The notes below the pieces were generated by a model, which had not been told where the DNA came from, ran no database searches, and was given only the letters and a program-made list of their open reading frames with translations. This document shows, piece after piece, positions 20,983 through 32,030 of a stretch of DNA of 64,000 nucleotides (position 1 is the stretch's first letter; the number at the start of each line of letters is the position of its first letter). This stretch comes from Solanum dulcamara (taxonomy: Eukaryota; Streptophyta; Magnoliopsida; Solanales; Solanaceae), in the NCBI RefSeq assembly GCF_947179165.1, contig NC_077247.1, positions 41,956,935 through 42,020,934 of the forward strand. Direction: 5' to 3'. The position numbers were made by a program, and so were the translations under genes.

Positions 20983-23290
20983 TGTTATGTCTGAAAAAGA
21001 TGGTTTGAAATTAATTTCAACTTTATGGAGAAAAAAATAATTTTAGAAAAGATGATTCGCCACTTAATTTTTTAAAGAAATTAAGAAAACTTAATTTAAA
21101 AGACCCTAACATATTTAAATCTTTAAAATTCAGAGAAAAAAGTACGACATTCTTATTTCTACTTTAAAAAGGTGTTAAGCATTCAAAGTGGTCTCTAGCA
21201 CACGGTTATCCGTCGATTTAAAAATTATTTGACTAACTTTTAAAAATATTAATTTAAAAGGAAACAAAGAATTTAAAATTATTGGAAAAAATTATCAAAC
21301 TTAAACATTGAAAATAATATATGTATAAAAAAGTAAAATTTACCAAATGCCTAAGTAAAGGTAGAAAATCATCTAAAAAATAAATTAACATTAATTGATT
21401 TATCTTTAGGGGAATTTAATTAAGTTAAAATAAACTAAAATTAATATCTAAGCAAGCATAAATAACATAAGTAAATAAATTATTACAATCCGAATTAACA
21501 TAAATAAACAATAAATAACACATAAAAATATTGTCCGACACTTAGTTTTTGTACGCCTGGACTAAGCTGTTAGGTCATCTACGTTTTGGGTCTTAAGCAC
21601 AATTGCACTGTATATCGTAGCTGTATACACACTGTATATCGGAATGTATATACACAATATACAGTGTATACAACTTTATTTTTGTATATCAAACTGTATA
21701 CATACAGTATATCACCTATTTGTTCCCTGTATCTACTGTATATCACTTTATGTCAGATTGTATATATACTATATATCAATGTATACAATATTATTTTCTT
21801 GCATATCAGACTATATAGATACTGTATATCAGTGTATACGATACCATTTTTTCACCTGTATTCTGTGTATACAATCCAATATCAATATATAAATCATGAA
21901 TATTACCTTCATTTCCATTTATCAACTTTCCAGGAATTCAAACAAGATGATGGGAAACTCAAAACTCAACGATATGGAACGATGGGGTCCAAAGATGGAC
22001 TCGAATTGATATCACATGCACCAAAATAAAATTACATAAGCATTTACTTATTTTAAGCTAAACCAAGGAACATATCATGATATTTTAAGTTATCAAATTG
22101 ATGAGTATCCTAGAAGTGACTAACAACATGCATATATGTGAACAAAGGAAAGGAAAGAAGAAATATATTCAAGTAACTAAAGAACACAGATTTAATATAT
22201 ACGCTATACTAGCTCAAATTTTAAAGAAAGAATTAAATCAATTAGGCCATGAAAGTTCCAATTGAATAAAAACTTTAAACATATTTTTGTTATCTGAATC
22301 ATGTTAAAAGAAGAAATTAAAAACATGAAAATCTATATTGTCAAAGAAAAACTATTTGGAAAAATAATGAACAAAACTAAGATCTGTCATGAAATAATCC
22401 TAACACATAATAGCTAATTAATTATAACACATGCAAACTATAGTTTTTTTTATCAATAATCTAATTATTCTGAATACATGCTAACTAAAAAAACAAAACT
22501 ACGAATCAACTAAATATAAAATATAAAATAATTAAATAAAATAAAGCTAAGAAAAGATTTTACCTCTTTTCGGGAAGCAAGACTGAAGACGATGAGCAGA
22601 AGACAACTTCATCATCACCCAAGAGCTTGATGAAACTCCAATCTCCAAAAAAAGGAAAAGATTATAAATTTAGACTTGAACCTTCGTAGGTTCGACATTA
22701 TAAGAACACTGTTCGTAGCCTAAATTTTGACTTCAATTTCCTATTTTCATTGAAGAAAAATATAGATTGAAAGCTAGAAATTTTTACAATTTTTAGGCTG
22801 GGGACAAGAGTCTAAAATCCTAACCAAGTTCAGAAAATTTCTAACTTTGGAGTGGCTAAAAAACCTCCCACTTCCTCCCCTTTCTTAATAAGAATATGAG
22901 CATTTATATAGGATCCAAAAACTTCAAATTTTCATATAATTTTCGACGTGGGAGATTGGGGATTTTTAATTTATTTTTTTTTTTAGAAAAAACTAAAATT
23001 TTCAAAAATGCAAACTATAATTAAATTAACCTAACTAACATTGTATTTAATTAAAAACTGAAATCTTTTTGAGATAATTTTCGAATAACTACATAAATAG
23101 TAATCAAAGATATAGTTTATAGAAATATATATATATATTATACTAAAATTTATATAAAAAAATAAAAATAGTTAAGAATAACATGAAAATATCTTTGTTT
23201 TTATAAAAGGTAATTATTTTAAAATGTTTGAAATTCAAAGAAATTCGATAGCTAATTCGCGTTGTGAAGGATCAAAATTGGGTGTCAACA
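20983..23290 (-). mobile_element. Solo LTR (2.3 kb), Ty3/gypsy-like
   Basis: Boundaries are TGTTATGTCT...GGTGTCAACA, i.e. TGTT...AACA ends, flanked by the perfect 5-bp direct repeat AAACT (20978-20982 and 23291-23295). Read on the minus strand it begins TGTTGACACCCAATTTTG, the start I associate with long LTRs of Tat/Ogre-type gypsy elements; class is an inference. A TATATAAATG word near 22900 could be its TATA box. A degenerate tandem array lies inside (21590-21890). No internal gag-pol region adjoins, so it is a solo LTR left by LTR-LTR recombination. The long 'ORF' at 21586-22029 is a by-product of the GTATA repeats. Confidence 0.8.
21590..21895. repeat. Degenerate GTATATC/GTATACA tandem array within the LTR
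   Basis: Repeated CTGTATATCA and GTGTATACAA words with TTATTTT spacers, period about 60-70 bp, at least four copies. It resembles subrepeats often found in long gypsy LTRs. Confidence 0.7.
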
Positions 23291-23392
23291 AAACTTAGCT
23301 GAACCCAGTTTAGTAACTACATGAGCTTAGCACTAATTGATTTACTGTTTCTTATCTGTCCTTACAAGTATTATTGTTTTTAGATATATTAA

Positions 23393-23807
23393 GGGGTTGT
23401 TTGTGTGGTGGATAAAGCAAAATAGTTTTGGGATAAATTTTTAATAACCCTCAATTGTTTGTTTGATTACAAAGTGTGGGATAACTTATTTCGGAATTTA
23501 TAATTATGGCTGTGATAAGTTAATCCTTTCCTTTGAGTGGTATAGTAATCCTGAAATAAAGTAGGTAAATGACAAAAATCTCACTTTAAACTTTTTTATA
23601 CATCACTTTTCACATTTATAAAGGGTATTTTTGTAAACAAATAATTTATTCTTAAAATTTATATAATGCATATTATTTTGGATGCAAGAAACCAAATACT
23701 CAATAAAAAATACTTTCAGCACAATTTATCCATCATAACTAATCTCATCATAACTTATTCTTTTATAACTAATCTTATCATAACTTGTATTCAAACCAAA
23801 CGACCCC
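23393..23807. mobile_element. Tourist/PIF-like MITE, 415 bp
   Basis: Ends GGGGTTGTTTGTGTGG and (reverse complement of right) GGGGTCGTTTGGTTTG, flanked by TAA at 23390-23392 and 23808-23810. TTA/TAA target choice and the GGGGT.GTTTG end point to the PIF/Harbinger group. Internal GATAACTTATT and its complements recur. Same family as the element at 55695-56680, in inverted orientation. No ORF. Confidence 0.75.
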
Positions 23808-24059
23808 TAAATATTCTGGCTTGTGGTCAAAATGCATCTTTTACTTTTTTGGTGTACTTCAATTTCAATCTACTAAGTAAATCCAACTAAAATTGACACA
23901 TTGTCTCAATTTTCTTTAATTGAAGACTCACCGAAAATAAGGGTCTAAAATAAAGTTAATTAATTATCATTTCACTCAATTTATTCCTTCTGGTTTATCT
24001 TTTTCAGGTGGCTTACATGCTAAGATTTTTTGTTGATAGTTACAATACACTAATTCCGG

Positions 24060-27000
24060 CTAGGACTGTACAGGACAAACCGATAAACTACACCAAACCG
24101 ACAAACCGAATCAAATCGGGAAAAAAACCCGACTAGTGATTTGGTTTGACTTGGTTTGGTGTTTGAAAAAAACCCCCGACCATTATAGGGTTGGTTTGGT
24201 TTTAACTAAAAAAAGTCAAACCGAACCCAAACCGACCCGATTATAGATATACTACTTTTAAATTATGTTATACATAAAAATATTTATTAAAATATTATAC
24301 CAAGGCTAGGAACCAAAAATTTGCGATGTTAGGAGCCGAAGTACTATATCATTTCCAAACCCAAAATCTCTAAGAGTCAATCGATCTAGTGGTGACTTAG
24401 GGGTCGAGGCTGGGACTGGGACCCAGAGGCTCACCCGAATGTTCAAAGTGGTCAAGGCCGAGATTGGGTATCTGGATGCTTGCCATAATACATAAGTGCG
24501 GTTGAGGCCGGGACTGGGTACTCAGATGCTCGCCGTAACACATCGATATGATCGAGGCCAGGACTGGATATCCAGATGCTCGTCATACTAGCAAATCGGT
24601 GGAGGTCGGGGCTAGGTACCCGGATGCTCCCCGATAATTCAGAATGGAGGTCGGGACTGGATACCCGAATGCTCACAGATATTTTATCCTATGGTGCCGA
24701 ATATTCTTCTTTCCAACTAAACAATAATAGTACCGAGAATTTCCTTTCCAATGAGTCAACCAATATACCGCCAAAACTAAAATTGAAGCCAAATTCAACG
24801 ATCACGAAATTTATTGTTGCCGACGCATCACGAAAGTCAAGATTATACCGAGTTATAGATGATGGTATATTTAAGAGCAAGAATAATGCCTAGCTAAGGC
24901 CAAACTGTCAGGCACTAGCCCGCTACACCATTCTACAAGGATCTAAGTCTACCGGAGCGACGCTGGGACATCTAAAGCAAGTTTACATCCTATACTAAGG
25001 CCAACATACCCCACCGTATCAACAACATGCTCATTCAACTCTCCTTATAATACTAACAAATAACGACAAGATACACATGCTTCTAAATATCCGAAAATCC
25101 GATAATGAGCCTAAAGCATGATTTCTAACACCTAAGATATACAATCAAACTACCCAACCCTAATTCCAACTATTTCAACATGCTTTCACACATTCCAGCT
25201 CAATCTAAAGAAAGGTAAACTGTAGCCTGCCTGTAGGCTAAACACGCGGGCTCCAAATCACTGTGCTGGAGCTTTTCCCTTTCAAACGGCCTCGGAACGC
25301 TGTCAAACTGTCAAAAATAGAACCACAACGTCGATACGGTCATTTAGACACTAATTTCATAATTTTTGGAGATGGACCAATTTTGGGGTCGAAAACGGGA
25401 ATTGTGGGACCCACATACGAAATTCTGGATTTAACCCCCAAAACACGTTCTAAACGTCACCCCAAGCTCAAAAATCATATTTATAACACAATTCGGGGTG
25501 GAAAATTACGTAAGACGATCAAAAATCAATTCCCACATTTTCAAACTAAGAAAATGATATAAGGCAGCCTCTTTACACGTCGATTTCTCAAAAACAAAAA
25601 TCTTTCAATCAAAATAAGTTACACCATAACGTTCCTTGCGAAAAAACCCACAATCTAGCCTCAAGAATCACTCAAAACGGAGTTATATTGACCAAGATAC
25701 ACTCTTCCAAAATTCCATAAAATTTCATTCCGAAAATAACTAAATCAGTAACTTAAAACGCATTTTTACCTTGAACGAAGCTTCTTCTCGCATTTCTGAG
25801 ATTACCAAGAGATTCCTCACGAAATTCTCTTGAATTTAGACCCTTGAATCATCAAAATCGGGTTTATATAGGTCAAGAAACAATTACTCAAAGTTCTTCA
25901 AAAATTAGATCCGAAAATAGACACAACTGCAATTAAAATCGCGATTTTTACCTGAATCGAATGCTCCAAATCAGTTTTCAATCTCTCAAATGCGTTTTCC
26001 ACGAAAAACCTCACAATTTTGCCTTTTGAATCACCCAATTTGGAGCCCTGATGCTCAAGTTATGGTTTTTAAAGTTGGAGAAAAAAAACCCAAAATGGGT
26101 TGTTGCTGCAGCTGTGTTTTTTTAGATTTTGGAGAATCCAAAATCTCCGATGGGGTACTCGAAATTCGTTCGGAATCCGATAAAAATTAATCAAATAGTC
26201 TACCCCACTAAATTTGACGTTGCGGACTCAATGGCACATTCAGAATTCCCATACAAGATCATTTTAATAAAAAGTGGATCCCACATCCAAGAGCCATTTT
26301 CCACAACGGGTCTCGATATTAGCTCGAGAGCCTCGGGAAGCGAAAAAAGGTCGTTCCTGACCAAAATCGATATTTTGGAACTAACCGCACTGTCAGAATT
26401 TTTATTCGAGCGAGTTTTCCAAGAATGTTGACCAAAGTCAACCATAGGCTAACTTTTAAAGTCAAAAGCTCCAAATGGTCCCAAACTTGTATCGATTGAC
26501 TTGTTAGTCATTCCAACAGTGCTACTAGCTTAATTTGGTCATTCTGGAGCTGATGGAACCATCAGAATTTGAATTCGAAATTTCGTTGGCCCAAAACTCG
26601 AAAAATCGCAACTACACCAACTTAGGCCTTCAAAATACCAAAACGGACTCGGGACCTCTAAAAATTCAACCAAGACTTCTTCTATACCAAAAACCATCTC
26701 CCGAATTCAACGGAGTCGTTGGAATTCCATTCCGATCATCGAAACTCCAAAAGTTGACCAAAGTTAAACCTTGGCTTAAAGTTCCTCAAATTCTCAACTC
26801 AAGACCTCAAATCTTCGTTACAACTCCAAATCTGATTCCGTAAAGTCTCCCAAGCCTATTTTGACATTTTGAAGCTGCTGGAATCGACGGAATTCTATTC
26901 TGAGACCCGTAGCTCCAATTGACCCCAAATATCACTTTTTAATACTTAAAGCTTATGAAACTCAAAATTTTCAAGGACTTAACTCTTCATGAGATTTTGT

Positions 27001-27395
27001 AAAAATCAACACCCAGTAACAATTGAAAACGACTCGGGGCATCTAAAGTGAGGGATAAAATGGTCATTTTACAAAAATTCCAAAAAAATGACCTTGAGGG
27101 TCATTGCAAAGCCCATTTTATAAAGTTAGATTATAAAGTTGAAATTTCAAATAGTATTCTACCTCCATCTTATATATTGATATTTTGTACTAGAACTCTT
27201 TTTAAGAAGCACTCCTCTGTGCTTTTTATTAGAAACTATGAAAAACTCGAGAAATCCAAAAAAAACCGAAAACCCGAAAAAAAATTAATATCGAAAACCC
27301 AACTTTTATTAATTTGGTTTGGTTTATAGATTTAATAACCCGACATAAATGGTTTGGTTTGGTTTGTAGATTCCTTCAAAGGTCCATCCATACGA
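24060..27395. mobile_element. Composite 3.3-kb element with AACCAAACC-type inverted ends
   Basis: Left end has ACACCAAACCGACAAACCG and CTTGGTTTGGTGTTTG. The right end has TAATTTGGTTTGGTTTATAG and ATGGTTTGGTTTGGTTTG, i.e. matching ends in inverted orientation, a pattern common to a nightshade MITE/transposon family. Between them lies about 2.8 kb of foreign sequence (tandem array 24408-24695, then 25200-27050, rich in GACCAAAGT[T/C]AACC, CTCGAAAA and CCAAAATCG words), which I cannot classify. Probably a later insertion into the MITE-like unit. No transposase frame was found; the small ORFs look accidental. Confidence 0.5.
24408..24695. repeat. Six-copy tandem repeat, 45-50-bp unit
   Basis: Units start at 24408, 24456, 24506, 24556, 24604 and 24649. 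The consensus runs roughly GAGGCCGGGACTGGGTACC then CAGATGCTCGCCGTAACACA. It is GC-rich against an AT-rich background, and copies differ at 10-30 percent of sites, so the array is not recent. Confidence 0.85.
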
Positions 27396-27985
27396 TCCTG
27401 CCCATGATTTTGTTCTATCACGAGTGAAGTATCTCTTTTCCATTGAATCAGTGGCCTCCAATAGGCGTTAATGTTGGAGCAATGTTTCCATATGCCCCAA
27501 CTATCTCATAATATCTTGATATTGTATCATGTCACCACTTTATCAAGAGATATTCATTTTGTAATATGTTTTAGATATTCAAGCAGTTTGTGTTGCTCTC
27601 GAATGTTGATTCAAGAAGTTGTATAAGTTAAAAGTGTGATTGTGAGTGAACAACTTGTTAAAAATAAGTCAGTTGCTCTGTTCTTTTGGAGCTTCAATTG
27701 ATATTATGGATGATTATTCTTGAAGAGGAATCAAGTAAACTATTTGAGAACTGCATCAATTTTCTGCTCTTTGATCTCACTATGCTTATGGAAAATTTCT
27801 TGTTAGCCCAAGAAAGTTCTCTTGATTTTTGTCGACTCAACTCTGCTTCTGAAAGTGACCATTTGTTACTTTGTGCTCAAAAGTGACAAATGTTTTCTTT
27901 TGCCTTCCACCCCAAAAAGCGAAAGGCGGGAATTAATTACTAGTTACCAGAATCAACTCTAAAATAGTTTGGCAAAACTAGATGT
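27396..27985. other. Unassigned spacer with short open frames
   Basis: Between the composite element and the tRNA relic. The frame 27686-27886 (66 aa) has no recognisable motif. Composition is slightly less AT-rich than its surroundings, so it could be a remnant exon or 3' UTR, but nothing supports a specific call. Confidence 0.3.
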
Positions 27986-28058
27986 TGTAGAGACGGGATT
28001 TGAATCCATGATCTCAAGGTTATGAGCCTTCTAAGCTACTAAACTGCTCTACTCGAAT
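27986..28058 (-). pseudogene. trnfM: Organelle-derived initiator tRNA-Met (trnfM-CAU) relic
   Basis: The minus strand carries TAGAGCAGTTTAGTAGCTTA (D arm), GAAGGCTCATAACCTTGAGA (anticodon stem-loop, anticodon CAT) and TCATGGATTCAAATCCCGTC (T arm). The anticodon arm and T arm follow plastid trnfM almost exactly. The acceptor stem is broken: of pairs 2-71 to 7-66, two are mismatched (T2-C71, C4-T69), and substitutions also lie in the D and variable regions. Length is 73 nt as expected. Flanks are not obviously plastid. Best read as a nuclear copy of plastid (or plastid-like mitochondrial) DNA that has decayed; activity is unlikely. Confidence 0.8.
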
Positions 28059-28068
28059 TTGTATTCTT

Positions 28069-28767
28069 TGTTGGGTTTAATTGATAGTTTGAATGGAAAA
28101 TTGAGGGAAAAAGAAGTGGAGAAGAAAATGATATGTTCTCTCTTGCTTTATTAAATAAGCTTTGGTCCCACATAGGTGGTGGAAATGAAAAGTCTCCTAC
28201 CTAAAAGTAGAAGCACTCCTTCATGTTGCTAAAGGGTCAAGAAAAGGGTCTCCCCTCGCGCCGTCGTTGTCGTCGCTTGCTCGGCTCGGCTCGGCCTCGG
28301 CTTCGGCTTCGTTTTTTCCAACAGATTTTTGAAAGGTTGCAACCTTGTCCGAAAAGTTGCAAACCTTTTCTCAACAGATAAATCTTTTCCCAACAGGTGT
28401 CTTTTCTTAAAAGGTGCAAACAGTCTATATATATGTCTCTTAATCCTCAGAATGTTCCATACGAAATTCTGAATATATACCATCTTCTTCTTCTTTCTGC
28501 ACTTCCTAAAACTCGTGTGAAATACAGCCATCAAGTGATTCGAAGTCATCAAAGATTTGCAGTACCTCTACTTTGGTGAGTAAATCGTTCTATCCTGGGA
28601 CGAAAGATTCCAAAACCTCGGGTACTTTGAGGGGAATGATTTCCTTAAGGACACACTGTGCAGTCAGTGAGCTCGATTTTGTTCTTGCATTAAATTTTCA
28701 GATTCTGTGTTTTATTACTTTTAGTTGTTGTTACTGTTTTAATATTTTTTAATACAGTTTATTAACA
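28069..28767 (+). mobile_element. Solo LTR (699 bp), copia-like
   Basis: Begins TGTTGGGTTT and ends TTTATTAACA (TGTT...AACA), with the perfect 5-bp duplication TTCTT at 28064-28068 and 28768-28772. Inside are a GC-rich CGGCTCGG/CGGCTTCGG stretch (28270-28310), repeated GTTGCAA..TTTTC words, and a TATA box (CTATATATATG, about 28425) followed by a leader-like region, as in copia LTRs of tobacco and relatives. No internal coding region adjoins. The minus-strand frames at 28229-28552 are reading of U3 and not a gene. Confidence 0.88.
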
Positions 28768-29085
28768 TTCTTCAGTAGTAGATTCATTTTTTGTATTTTG
28801 CCTGGTAAAACTAGAAGTTACCAAGGAAGCTACATTTTACACCAGCTAGGTCTAAGACGTGAAATGGGTGCATAAGGATGTTGTGTGCTCAGCGTCCATT
28901 CAATTGAAAATTGAAAAATACCGAGCTCTATATCTGAAACTTCAACACAATCATTTCTTAGTAGTTCATTACTACAATTTCTATTTAGCTCGTTCCGTAC
29001 TTGGTCCTTCCGTAGCGGTTCCTCAAAAAAATTGATTCACTTATTCTTACAGGAAAATAAGTTATTTTGAACTCATGTTGGCTCC

Positions 29086-29273
29086 AGGGGCGGACCCAAC
29101 ATGTAATGAGGGGGTTCATCCGAACCTCCTTCGGCGAAAAATTATACTATTTATACATGGTTAAAATATTTTTTATGTATAAATTGTAAATGTCGACCCC
29201 CCTTCGGCTAGTTCGTGTGTCTACTTTTTCAGATTTTGAACCCCCTTATTAAAAATCTTGGGTTCGCCAGTGG
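29086..29273. mobile_element. hAT-type MITE, 188 bp
   Basis: Ends AGGGGCGGACCCAACA and (reverse complement) CCACTGGCGAACCCAAGA, flanked by the perfect 8-bp duplication TTGGCTCC at 29078-29085 and 29274-29281. Internal GGGGGTTCATCCGAACCTCC is typical of this family. No ORF. Confidence 0.85.
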
Positions 29274-29374
29274 TTGGCTCCTGAACTAGCAAATTGGCCC
29301 TTCTGTTACTTAACCGCCAAATCTTAGTGTAAACAAAAAAAGAAGAAGGAGGATTACCCATATCTCATAGTGTT

Positions 29375-29645
29375 GAGAGTTAACTACATTTTATTTCAAT
29401 TTTTTTTAAATTGCAATTTTTTTTTAATTTGGTGGAATCTAGATACATTTTAAAACGTCCGGATACATCACTCGATTGATACATCGCATAAAGTGATGTA
29501 TCCGATATTTCGATACATCGCACAAAATGATGTATCCGAGAATAGGAGAAAGTAGAGATTTTTATAACTTTTTTTCAAATGATAATTTATTTTAAAAAAT
29601 AGAGTAAAATAAGTTATGTATTTAGGTAATTTTTCCAAAAAAAAT
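29375..29645. repeat. MITE-like unit with GATACATC/GATGTATC words
   Basis: Contains alternating GATACATCGCA..AAATGATGTATCCGA blocks (29460-29540), themselves inverted repeats. The outer edges (TAACTACATTTTATTTC and ...AAATAAGTTATGTATTTAGG) are loosely complementary. No ORF. Boundaries approximate. Confidence 0.45.
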
Positions 29646-30012
29646 AACTAAAGTTATTGGGACATATATAAATGGTTTAGTGGACCGTTTGTTTTCGACT
29701 AAAATTATGTATACATATATAAAAGAAAATAACTCTAAATTACAAAAACAAGACTAATTAAGAACTCAAAAATCACATTAAATTAAGAGATGCTATCACA
29801 ATTTAATAATGATGACATCAAATAAGATAAATTAAATATATATACATGAATAACATTCTCTTTTAACTCACTTGCAAATCGAAGAAAAGAAAAAGTCTAT
29901 TAAAAAATGGAAGAATAAAAATTGAGCTGTTGATCCTCAGCCAAATCTCTCCATTTCCTTTCTTCTTCCAAAAGAGTCAAAATGAAAAAATAAAATAAAA
30001 AATAGAAATACA

Positions 30013-30639
30013 CTAAATTAAAAGATAACCATTATTATCCCAAATGTTTTCAGTAATTAACTGATCATCTCCATTGAAATCACTTAGACATAAATCCTCC
30101 AATTCAAAATCATCTAAACTCAAAATATCCATATTTGGACTACTACTAGAATTCGTCGTTGAAGTTGAACCAAATATTTTATTTTCATCAACTGATACTA
30201 ACATACCTCCCTTTGTTTCTTTCTCCTTTTCAGTACCCATAGGATTATTGCAGTAACAATCATATCCAAATGAAGACACATGATGAGTTATTGAATTATC
30301 TCTTTCAAAATCGTCGTTATCATCTAGTCCAAAACTTAAATTTATTGGACCTTTATGAGCTCCTAAGAAAGTATTAGCAGTGTGACATCCTGTAAATTGT
30401 TGCACTATAGCTCGAAAATTCGATGCATCTGCATTGAGATGAGTTGTTGGAGTTTTCTTAGATGCTCGAGATCTTCTTCGAATTGGTGTCTTCTTTATGG
30501 TACCATTTTTAGGACTTAACTCATGACTACACAAAGAGTTTGTAGTAGTAGGGCTTAAGGTGGTTGTTGTTGTAGTAGTGTCACAATTTAAGGTTGATCT
30601 TGTCATTTGAGGGATAGAAAGATTATTGGAGTTTTGCAT
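30013..30639 (-). CDS. VQ-motif protein, 208 aa (paralogue A)
   Basis: Intronless plant VQ protein; such proteins bind WRKY transcription factors in the nucleus and tune defence, jasmonate and developmental responses. Seen: Ser/Thr-rich N-terminus with a Thr run (21-27), a basic patch TPIRRRSRASKKTPTT (51-66) that could serve as a nuclear signal, the VQ core NFRAIVQQFTGCHT (74-87; FxxxVQxxTG complete), the conserved KGPINLSFG (96-104), and an acidic Ser/Asp/Leu-rich C-terminus. Length and the SRASKKTPTTHLNAD lead-in resemble the JAV1/VQ22 group, but subgroup is not proven. A TATA box lies about 65 nt upstream of the ATG and a TTGACT W-box core at 30753-30758, suggesting WRKY feedback. Paralogue of 40182-40790. 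Confidence 0.93.
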   Translation of the reverse strand: MQNSNNLSIPQMTRSTLNCDTTTTTTTLSPTTTNSLCSHELSPKNGTIKKTPIRRRSRASKKTPTTHLNADASNFRAIVQQFTGCHTANTFLGAHKGPINLSFGLDDNDDFERDNSITHHVSSFGYDCYCNNPMGTEKEKETKGGMLVSVDENKIFGSTSTTNSSSSPNMDILSLDDFELEDLCLSDFNGDDQLITENIWDNNGYLLI

Positions 30640-30702
30640 GGTTTTTTTATAATTACAGTTCCTTATGTTGTGAAGAAATGGAAAAACAACCCAGGCAAGA
30701 AT

Positions 30703-30713
30703 GTATATATAGA
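30703..30713 (-). promoter_or_regulatory. TATA box of VQ paralogue A
   Basis: CTATATATAC on the minus strand, 64 nt from the start codon, leaving a leader of about 35 nt if initiation is 30 nt downstream. Confidence 0.6.
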
Positions 30714-30719
30714 GTGGAT

Positions 30720-32030
30720 TTTTTTGGTTAAAGGATAATTAAATATGGATGGTTGACTATTTATTTGTTTTTGGTTTTTCTTGGGGTTGGGGTTAGGATT
30801 AAGTAAGACCAAGATATAGGTAGAGGTGTGTTTCCAGGAAAGAACATGGTTAGATTATGATATATGTGAATGCATCATTCATCTACTTTTCTTATAGATG
30901 AATATTATTTTAGAACACTATAAGCTAAAGAGAGAATATTGACAGTAATTTCAAAGAGTAGATGAAATTTTTTAAGAGGGGGGAGTTGTGACGGTGTGAT
31001 TCATTTAGAGCACGATGATAAATGATAGATAAAAAAATAATGAGATTTGCATAACTCTGCAAAGTTCAGATGCACATCTAGATCATTTCGCTTAATTAAG
31101 AGAAAATTTGATCATTTTCACTTAGTCGACTCCGTGCAGTCGAAATCTTTCATCATTAGTGATTTAAGCGCACAAGTGAATCAATTTCAATCCTAATTGC
31201 TAACAGAGGATAAATTCAAATTATTTCATAAAGTTTAAAGGCAAATTTTCTCTTTTTTTTTCATAGTTATAAACTACAGTAATACACTACTAAAAATTAC
31301 TATTTTTTCAGTGAAATTTTCCACTAAAAAAAGTTAAAAGTATCGATTTCCACAAATTTGACGTTATTCATTTATCATGGTTAATTTGAAAATAATAAAA
31401 TGGTTAAATGGATTAATTTTGTTCTTTGTTAGCTTCTAGCCTCTTCTAAAGTAGAGTAGAATCATTTAGTTTAACTAATTAACCATCCTTAATCATCTCC
31501 GCGTTGTAATGGAAGGCGCATGTGCTACTTGAAGATTGCGATAGATTTATTAATCATTTTTCTTAAATTAATTTTCTATTTAGTGAAAATGATTAACAAG
31601 TGATTATATTTGATTTAATTATCTAATGGTTGACTATGTTGCATTGGCACGCAACCTGGACTAATTAAACTAGTTTTTTCATATGCATATATATCAGGTC
31701 GTGTTCACACCTTTTGCTTTCTATATGTTGCACAAAACAGAGATACTGTTGAAAAAAATTAATTTACTCATGATCGGCTACAATATTTACGTAGCCCTTA
31801 ATTTTGCCTTGGGGAAGTAGAGAGACGGATTTTGATAGACCTTTGACTTAAATTATAAAGAATATAAAATAAATAATGTAGTGAAAAAATTATGTTGAAA
31901 CAATTAATTTAAGAAGAGAACAAATAGCAACATCCTCTTCTTGGATATCTTGTGTCAGATCATCCATCAACGAGACAAATAGAACAGGTTAAGAGTTAAT
32001 ACCTGATGCAAATTCCTCACGACTGAAAAT
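30720..32030. other. AT-rich spacer 5' of VQ paralogue A
   Basis: Presumed promoter region near 30720-31000; beyond that only AT-rich sequence. No coding frame or clear repeat recognised. Confidence 0.4.

Noticed and set aside
21586..22029. 147-codon plus-strand ORF rich in Tyr/Ile/Cys
   Set aside because: It is a reading of the GTATATC/GTATACA tandem array within the solo LTR and begins at a non-ATG codon.
24576..24893. 105-codon plus-strand and 74-codon minus-strand ORFs
   Set aside because: Both read the six-copy tandem repeat (GLGTRMLPD-type periodicity), not a protein.
25263..27329. Series of ~100-codon plus-strand ORFs
   Set aside because: Unrelated to each other and to known transposon proteins; located in non-coding sequence of the composite element.
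28229..28552. Basic 107-codon minus-strand ORF (RPSRAEQATTTTARG)
   Set aside because: Lies within the U3 of the solo LTR on the antisense strand; GC-rich repeat gives open frames by chance.
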